NCBI GenBank assembly: GCA_025451535.1
Contig: JANWKE010000034.1
Span: 1-43,517 of the forward strand
DNA: 43,517 nucleotides
Direction: 5' to 3'
Source of the DNA: Verrucomicrobiia bacterium
GTDB taxonomy: Bacteria > Verrucomicrobiota > Verrucomicrobiia > Limisphaerales > UBA11358
The stretch's first letter is position 1, and every line of letters starts with the position of its first letter. Shown here piece by piece: positions 38,528 through 43,517 of the stretch. The notes below the pieces were generated by a model, which did no database searches, had not been told where the DNA came from, and saw only the letters and a program-made list of their open reading frames with translations. Position numbers and translations under genes: made by a program.

Positions 38528-40222
38528 ATGAAGGCAATGCGTATCCGCTTTCCCGCAGCGGGCCTGGTGATGGGCGCTCTGGCACTGATGCAATTCCCCC
38601 TGGACGGCGCCCAATATTACACCAACTGGGCCGCTGCCCACTTCAGCGACATCCCGGCCCAAAGCGGTCCGCTCAGCGACCCCGATCTGGATGGCGAATT
38701 GAATGTGGTCGAATTTGCCTTTGGTACCGATCCCCGGGCGGCCGGAGGCATTGCGGGCGCAGTGCAGCCGGTAGCCGGCGGCACGGGCGGCGCGAATGCC
38801 GCGTTCGCCGTGGAAATCCTGGAACGGGAAGGGCATCAGCCCGGCGCGCAGATTGATCTGTACCTGTCGGCGAACCTGCAAAACTGGTTTCGCCCCTGGT
38901 GGTTGCGGACCGTCACCAATTCCCAGCCTTCCGATCCCGCCGGCTCCATCCGGGAACGGTTCACCACCCAAATGCCCGGCACCAATGTCTGGTTTGTCCG
39001 TCCCTCCGTGCAACTGATTCAAGGCGGCGCGGAGGCGGCAAAGTATTACGTGGCCACCAACGGCAGCTACAGCAACGCCGGGACGAGTACGAACGCGCCG
39101 TTTGCCTCGCTGGGCAAGGCGGCAGGCCTGGCGGCGGCCGGCAATCTCGTGTATCTGCGAGGCGGGAACTACGCCGTGAGCTCGAAGATTTCGTTGACGA
39201 ACATGGCCAACACCGCCCAACCCATCCGCATCCGGGCTTATCCCGGCGAAACGCCGGTGCTGGATTGTTCCGGCGAAGGCACGGGAACCGACGCTATTTC
39301 CATCAGAGGCAATTACTACCGGCTTTACGGCCTGGTCATAACCAATGCCGGCCACAATTCCATTGTGATCTCGGGGAGCAACAACGTCGTCGAACTTTGT
39401 GTCAGCCTGGGCGCCCGCAATACCGGGTTCCACATCACCGGCGGCAACGGCGGCACGTCCACCCCCAGCAGCAACCTCTTTCTGAATTGTGATTCCGTCC
39501 GCAATTACGATCCGCCGGTCGGCGGGAACGCCGACGGCTTCACCGCAAAATGGAGTCTCAGCCCCGGCAACGGGTTCAGCGGCTGTCGCGCGTGGGAAAA
39601 TTCCGACGACAATTGGGATTTGTGGATGGGTACGCAGCCGGTGCTGATCACCAACTGCTGGGCGTTCCGCGCCGCCACCAACGTCTGGGACCCGAACAAC
39701 ACGCAGTTCAACGGCAACGGCAACGGGTTCAAGCTCGGCGGCAACGGCACGGCCACGCCACACCGGCTGGTGAATTGTCTGTCTTTTGGCAACTCGGCGT
39801 GGGGGGTTGACCAAAACAACAACGCCGCCGGCCAGACGGTGGATCAAAACACCGTTTGGAACAATGGCAGCGGCGCCATCAATCTTAACCATCTGGGCAC
39901 CAATTATGGAGTGCTGCAAAGCAGCCATGTCGTGCGTAACAATGCCGCCCTGGGTGCCGTGGCCATCGGCGGCACGGCCACCTATCCCGCCATCCAGTTG
40001 TCCAATACCTGGCAGGTGTTGCCGGACGTGAACACCAGCGATTTCCTGAGCACCGATTATACGTGGGCCATGGGGCCGCGCCGTGACGATGGCAGTCTGC
40101 CGGAAACGCCGTTCCTGCGCCCGGTGCCCGCCGGACGTCTGGTGGACCAGGGAGCAAATCTGGGCTACCCGTTCAAAGGCACGGCGCCCGACCTCGGTGC
40201 ATTCGAAACGGCAACCTGGTAG
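38528..40222 (+). CDS. exported PL9-like pectate lyase (right-handed beta-helix)
   Basis: 564 residues. A signal peptide (MRIRFPAAGLVMGALALMQF) is followed by a calcium-binding-like module (SDPDLDGELNVVEFAFGTDP) also used in other Verrucomicrobia exoproteins, and a beta sandwich. From about residue 175 it is a right-handed parallel beta-helix: AAKYYVATNGSYSNAGTSTN, IRIRAYPGETPVLDCSGEGT, YRLYGLVITNAGHNSIVISG, NADGFTAKWSLSPGNGFSG, CRAWENSDDNWDLWMGTQ and VDQNTVWNNGSGAINL. The NADGFTAK and GCRAWENSDDNWD motifs are those of polysaccharide-lyase family 9, which uses a lysine base and calcium to cleave polygalacturonate. It is likely secreted. A terminator follows. Confidence 0.87.
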   Translation: MKAMRIRFPAAGLVMGALALMQFPLDGAQYYTNWAAAHFSDIPAQSGPLSDPDLDGELNVVEFAFGTDPRAAGGIAGAVQPVAGGTGGANAAFAVEILEREGHQPGAQIDLYLSANLQNWFRPWWLRTVTNSQPSDPAGSIRERFTTQMPGTNVWFVRPSVQLIQGGAEAAKYYVATNGSYSNAGTSTNAPFASLGKAAGLAAAGNLVYLRGGNYAVSSKISLTNMANTAQPIRIRAYPGETPVLDCSGEGTGTDAISIRGNYYRLYGLVITNAGHNSIVISGSNNVVELCVSLGARNTGFHITGGNGGTSTPSSNLFLNCDSVRNYDPPVGGNADGFTAKWSLSPGNGFSGCRAWENSDDNWDLWMGTQPVLITNCWAFRAATNVWDPNNTQFNGNGNGFKLGGNGTATPHRLVNCLSFGNSAWGVDQNNNAAGQTVDQNTVWNNGSGAINLNHLGTNYGVLQSSHVVRNNAALGAVAIGGTATYPAIQLSNTWQVLPDVNTSDFLSTDYTWAMGPRRDDGSLPETPFLRPVPAGRLVDQGANLGYPFKGTAPDLGAFETATW

Positions 40223-40240
40223 AAAATTTTCTTTTTTGAA

Positions 40241-40263
40241 CCGCCCGGTTTTTTTCCGGGCGG
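40241..40263 (+). terminator. T-loop hairpin after the lyase gene
   Basis: The 8-bp stem CCGCCCGG/CCGGGCGG is joined by a run of seven T. It begins 18 bases after the lyase stop codon. The T-run is in the loop, not after the stem, so termination is likely but of an unusual form. Confidence 0.6.
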
Positions 40264-40402
40264 CACTGGATGGATTCCTCAATTCGGAGCACTGACCTGG
40301 CAATGCCTGCCACTGGTTCTTCGTTGCCCCCGCTGGTTTTTGTGGTCTAATGGCCCCGCCCAGCCGGGAAATCGCCGGTGGCACCATGGTCTTTTGCAAT
40401 CT

Positions 40403-40576
40403 ATGAAAAAACTGATGTTGATTCTGGCGGCGGCGGCATTCACTTTTTCGCCTGGGCTGATGTCGCCGGCCGAAGCGGCGCAGAGCAAACCGGCCCGGGT
40501 CAAACACCACGCCAAACATCATCCCGCGAAGCCTCACGCCCGGCATCACCACCAGAAGCACCACCGGAAAGGTTGA
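40403..40576 (+). CDS. small exported His/Lys-rich protein
   Basis: 57 residues from the ATG at 40403, which begins a signal peptide (MKKLMLILAAAAFTFSPGLM, cleavage near AEAA). The mature part is 30 residues dominated by His, Lys, Ala and Pro (AQSKPARVKHHAKHHPAKPH and HHHQKHHRKG). The upstream in-frame extension lacks coding character. The high His content suggests metal or phosphate-polymer binding, which is inference only. Coding status rests on the clear signal peptide. Confidence 0.6.
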   Translation: MKKLMLILAAAAFTFSPGLMSPAEAAQSKPARVKHHAKHHPAKPHARHHHQKHHRKG

Positions 40577-40741
40577 ATTCAGAAGCAGGCTGATTTTCCC
40601 GGCCGGGCCGGGCCATCGGCCGGCTTTTGACCTTCAAGAACACAGGCTGGCGACGCCATCGACTGAACCCGGCGGAACTTATCGCACTCAAACAATTCCA
40701 TCCCTCGACAAACCCCGCGCGGCGGCTGATGTTGCATCAGG
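40577..40741. other. gap before RMD1-like gene
   Basis: 165 bases with CGGCCGGGCCGGGCCATCGG at about 40601-40620 (partly palindromic). No gene. Confidence 0.35.
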
Positions 40742-41824
40742 ATGAAAGGTGAAGTGGCTTATCTGTACGCGTTCGACGTGGCGAACGAAATCATTACCTC
40801 GCGCGTGGAGGAAATCCTGTCGGAAAAACCGTTCCCGTTTGAAATCCGGATGGACCGGACGTTGCCGAAGGACATGCCGCTCTACAAACCGCTCGCCATC
40901 GAGCCGCACCCGCTGACCGCCCGGTTGCGGGGCGCGCCCGTCCACCTGCTGATTCGCGTCTATGACGTGGGCGTGGTCACGGTGATGCTGCGGGTGTCGT
41001 TTGCAGCCGGCACGCTGGCCGACCTGATACCCTTTCACAATCCGAAATTGGACAACGGGCTGACGCTGGACACGGCGGCCTTGAAGTATTGCGCGGAGGT
41101 CTGCGACAGCCTCAGGGATTTGCTCGTAGGCCGGACGGAATTTCCACCGCCGCCCGAAGCCTACACCGTGTTTTGCATCGCCGATCTTCCCGGCGTCAAC
41201 GACGTGAACCACTGGCTGGGCGAACAGCGGCGTGCGGTGGCCGGGCTGCTTACGGAGACGGCACCGGACCGCTTGAGCGAGGCGCAGGTGGCCGAAGTAC
41301 TCCGGATCCAGCGTTCCTTCGAGCACACGGACCTGGCGGTGATTGACTGGGACGCGGCACTGGTGGTGGATCTGACGGGTTATGTGGACGACGTGTTGTA
41401 TGCGCTGGAACTGGCGAACCTGCAACTGGAGGAGTTCCGCGTGATGGATCGCCGGTTGGACGCGTATCTGGACCAGGCCTACGATGACCTGGAGCGCCGG
41501 CGGCTGCCGCTGTTCGGCCGGGCATCCAAAACCCTGCGCCACCTGCGCCGCTTCCGCGTGGACGTGGCGAAGCTCGCCGACGAGGTCACGCACATCACCA
41601 AGTTTTTCGGTGACTGGCATCTCGCTCGCGTTTATCTTGGGGCGCGCGACCGGTTCTACCTCGACCAGTGGCGCGCCAGCGTGGAACAGCGTCTGGCCCA
41701 ACTCGACAAGCTCTACAGCGTCGTTCACGCCGAGGTAAACGAACAACGGATGCTGTGGCTGGAAATCATCATCGTGATTTTCTTCGCCGTGGACTTGCTG
41801 ATTCTGCTGCGGGCGGGGCATTGA
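40742..41824 (+). CDS. RMD1/YagE (DUF155)-like membrane protein
   Basis: 360 residues. The N-terminal region (MKGEVAYLYAFDVANEIITS, then RLRGAPVHLLIRVYDVGVVT) resembles the DUF155/RMD1 family. The central part is helical (HTDLAVIDWDAALVVDLTGY, DDVLYALELANLQLEEFRVM, RLDAYLDQAYDDLE). The C-terminus is ARVYLGARDRFYLDQWRASV with a helix and one membrane segment (IIIVIFFAVDLLILL), the usual end of this family. In yeast and mitochondria RMD1 family members affect meiosis and translation; bacterial function is not established. The start is supported by the family N-terminus. It is followed by the propeller gene after 86 bases in the same direction. Confidence 0.82.
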   Translation: MKGEVAYLYAFDVANEIITSRVEEILSEKPFPFEIRMDRTLPKDMPLYKPLAIEPHPLTARLRGAPVHLLIRVYDVGVVTVMLRVSFAAGTLADLIPFHNPKLDNGLTLDTAALKYCAEVCDSLRDLLVGRTEFPPPPEAYTVFCIADLPGVNDVNHWLGEQRRAVAGLLTETAPDRLSEAQVAEVLRIQRSFEHTDLAVIDWDAALVVDLTGYVDDVLYALELANLQLEEFRVMDRRLDAYLDQAYDDLERRRLPLFGRASKTLRHLRRFRVDVAKLADEVTHITKFFGDWHLARVYLGARDRFYLDQWRASVEQRLAQLDKLYSVVHAEVNEQRMLWLEIIIVIFFAVDLLILLRAGH

Positions 41825-41910
41825 CCCGGCGGTGGCAACTCATGGAGGCAATCTTTTTATTTTGAAACCCCGGGGCAGCGGATTAATCTGGCGTTCACCC
41901 GCCCGCCACC

Positions 41911-42894
41911 ATGAAACACGCCGTGCTTTTAACTGTGGTCCTGTTCGCGCTCAATTTGCCCGCGGCGGACACCAACGCGCTGACGCTCGTCCGAACCATT
42001 CCCTTGCCGGAGGTGCGCGGGCGCATCGACCACCTCGCGCTGGACGCGCCGGGACAACGATTGTTCGTGGCTGCGCTCGGCAACGACACGGTGGAGGTGA
42101 TTGACCTGGCGGCGAACCGGCGCGTCCGTACCGTCGGTGATTGTTCCGAGCCGCAGGGCCTGGCCTTCGTGCCTGCGGAAAACCGGCTGGTCATCGCCAA
42201 CGGCGGCAGCGGGGTGGTGCGCATCCTCGACGCCACTTCCTTCAAAACCATCAAAGCCGTCACCGGGTTGCCGGACGCGGACAATGTGCGTTATGACGCG
42301 AAATCGGATTCGATTTACGTCGGCTACGGCGAAGGGGCACTGGCGGTGATCAAGGCGGCAACGGGTGAACGGTTCGCGAACCTCACGCTGGCGGCGCATC
42401 CGGAATCGTTTCAAATCGAACGCAACGGCAGCCGAATCTTTGTGAACGTGCCGGAGGCGCAACAGGTGGCGGTGGTGGATCGCGACCGCCGCGGGGTGGT
42501 GGCAACGTGGCCGATGGACGAATTCCAGGCAAATTTCCCAATGGCGCTGGACGAGGCGAATCATCGTTTGTTCGTCGGCTGCCGCCGGCCCGCGCGGCTG
42601 GTGGTGCTCGATACCACGACCGGAAAAATGGTGGACAGCGTGGAGCTTGCGGGCGATACGGACGATTTGTTTTACGACGCGGACCGCAAGCAGATTTACG
42701 CGTCGGGCGGAGCGGGATTCATTGACGTGATTGCGCAACGCAATTCGGATTCATATCGGTTGCGGGAACGCGTCCCGACGCCGGGCGGGTCGCGGACAAG
42801 CTATTTTTCGAAAGCACGCGGCGAATTATATCTGGCGGTACGCGCCGGATTGATTTCCGGCGGCGCAGAAATCCGCGTTTACCAATGCCGGTAA
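41911..42894 (+). CDS. exported YncE-like beta-propeller protein
   Basis: 327 residues. A short signal peptide (MKHAVLLTVVLFALNLPAAD) precedes the repeating blades: IDHLALDAPGQRLFVAALGN, DTVEVIDLAANRRVRTVGDC, GVVRILDATSFKTIKAVTGL, NSDSIYVGYGEGALAVIKAA, HPESFQIERNGSRIFVNVPE and RLVVLDTTTGKMVDSVELAG. This is the same class as the propeller at 28824, with which it shares the DV-x-D and RLFV patterns but not its N-terminal region. It may form a periplasmic binding or docking platform. No enzyme residues are seen. It lies in the same direction after the RMD1-like gene. Confidence 0.82.
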   Translation: MKHAVLLTVVLFALNLPAADTNALTLVRTIPLPEVRGRIDHLALDAPGQRLFVAALGNDTVEVIDLAANRRVRTVGDCSEPQGLAFVPAENRLVIANGGSGVVRILDATSFKTIKAVTGLPDADNVRYDAKSDSIYVGYGEGALAVIKAATGERFANLTLAAHPESFQIERNGSRIFVNVPEAQQVAVVDRDRRGVVATWPMDEFQANFPMALDEANHRLFVGCRRPARLVVLDTTTGKMVDSVELAGDTDDLFYDADRKQIYASGGAGFIDVIAQRNSDSYRLRERVPTPGGSRTSYFSKARGELYLAVRAGLISGGAEIRVYQCR

Positions 42895-43036
42895 TCCGCA
42901 TTGCGAACGCAGTCCAGTTTCCCAGGGTGCTGACGACTCGCTGCAACGGCGCGACCGGGCGGCGAGCGCAGTGTCCTCCGGGCAATGGCTTCTACGTTCC
43001 CGGTTTCTTTCTTTTGCTTGTGTTGGCCGACAACTG

Positions 43037-43517
43037 TCAGCGGACCTTGCCGGCGGAGTTCTTGAGCACAACGTCGGCGAACACCGCCGTATCGAACTTA
43101 TCGGGCAGGTGCGAGCAGAAACCGATGCCGACGTAAAAGGGTTCGTCCAGGTGCAGGTGGAGGGGCGGGCCGAACTGGTGCATCGGCTCGCCGGCCAGAC
43201 TGACGAAGAGGGCGAAAGCCTCGCCGCGCTTTTCAATGCCGATGCGCTTCGCGTTGGCAGTGACGAGGTCGTCGGGGGTTTTGCGGCCGGGCAAACCGCC
43301 GCGGCTGCCGATGCGATATTCCATGTCCTGGATGCGGACATTCTTTTCGGGACGCTGCGCCAGTTGAATCATGCCGGCCCCATGCAAGGCGACGAAGGCT
43401 TCCTTGGAATCGTCATCGAGGTCCTGGCGGATGATGATGACGGCCTTGCGGTCGCCGTAGCCGTTCGGGTCCGGGAACGTGATGTTCGCCGCGAGGGAAA
43501 TGTCGCCGGACATTTTC
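43037..43517 (-). CDS. C-terminal part of a larger protein (runs off right edge)
   Basis: The minus-strand frame enters from the right edge and runs to a stop at 43037, about 160 residues. The first Met in it (43513) is likely internal, because the frame continues beyond the edge with a Lys codon before it. The chain (SLAANITFPDPNGYGDRKAV, IIIRQDLDDDSKEAFVALHG, MEYRIGSRGGLPGRKTPDDL, HLHLDEPFYVGIGFCSHLPD) has the concanavalin-like beta pattern of C-terminal domains found after TolB/PD40 propellers (from memory). The rest of the protein is outside the window. Confidence 0.7.
   Translation of the reverse strand, partial: KMSGDISLAANITFPDPNGYGDRKAVIIIRQDLDDDSKEAFVALHGAGMIQLAQRPEKNVRIQDMEYRIGSRGGLPGRKTPDDLVTANAKRIGIEKRGEAFALFVSLAGEPMHQFGPPLHLHLDEPFYVGIGFCSHLPDKFDTAVFADVVLKNSAGKVR

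Noticed and set aside
38381-40564. A 727-residue minus-strand open frame over the pectate-lyase gene
   Set aside because: It is the antisense of a clearly coding GC-rich gene, has no recognisable domain and begins and ends at arbitrary points.

Overview
The window looks like a chromosomal segment of a soil or freshwater Verrucomicrobiota bacterium, probably Pedosphaera/Limisphaerales-like. The evidence is the gene content: a GloVer (TIGR03803-type) repeat protein, a Minf_1886-family protein (known from Verrucomicrobia and Planctomycetes), two PEP-CTERM proteins, many exported proteins with a short 'FYRLV/FFRLR' module, and secreted carbohydrate-active enzymes. Most genes are GC-rich. The gaps between them are crowded with short degenerate repeats (TTTGCGG-TTAAA, GAACGCGGATT and similar) and palindromes. 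No tRNA, rRNA, CRISPR array or insertion-sequence transposase was recognised.

Layout. 0-11 kb: a partial c-type cytochrome, a possible HEEGH metallopeptidase, an esterase, small membrane proteins, the GloVer repeat protein and a Tat-exported GH79-like hydrolase, separated by repeat-filled gaps. 11.5-15.4 kb: a tight four-gene cassette of a beta-class DNA methyltransferase, a DGQHR-domain (DndB-like) protein, a protein with HEPN-like features, and a DpnI-like (Dam-replacing family) endonuclease. The first three genes are visibly lower in GC. 15.6-21 kb: a membrane protein, a zinc-finger/Minf_1886 fusion, a SUMF1-domain protein, a PEP-CTERM protein and a fatty acid desaturase. 21-30 kb: a RibD/DHFR-like reductase, a cupin, a toxin-antitoxin pair with an amber codon in the toxin, an isoprenylcysteine methyltransferase-like protein, a second PEP-CTERM protein, small membrane and zinc-ribbon proteins, and a YncE-like propeller. 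30-43.5 kb: a coiled-coil protein, a BLUF photoreceptor, a lone receiver, an outer-membrane protein beside a CxxC protein, infA, an RRM protein, a fatty acid hydroxylase-like protein, a PL9-like pectate lyase, an RMD1/YagE-like protein, a second propeller and a truncated gene at the right edge.

The most unusual feature is the DpnI-like gene at 14343-15425. Compared with DpnI recalled from memory, it keeps the fold residue by residue (four zinc cysteines, D53, K66 and the methyl-sensing Trp). It is enlarged from about 250 to 360 residues by three in-frame palindromic repeat insertions, and the metal-binding Glu64 is Gln. At least five decayed fragments of related DpnI-like genes lie between 18.2 and 28.4 kb, all on the same strand. 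Three of them carry the same insertions at the same protein positions. The repeats therefore appear to have entered this endonuclease family before it multiplied and decayed locally. The methyltransferase/DGQHR/HEPN-like/DpnI-like cassette is the best candidate for an undescribed modification-linked defence system. All functional assignments come from reading the sequence and remembered family motifs; no searches were run.
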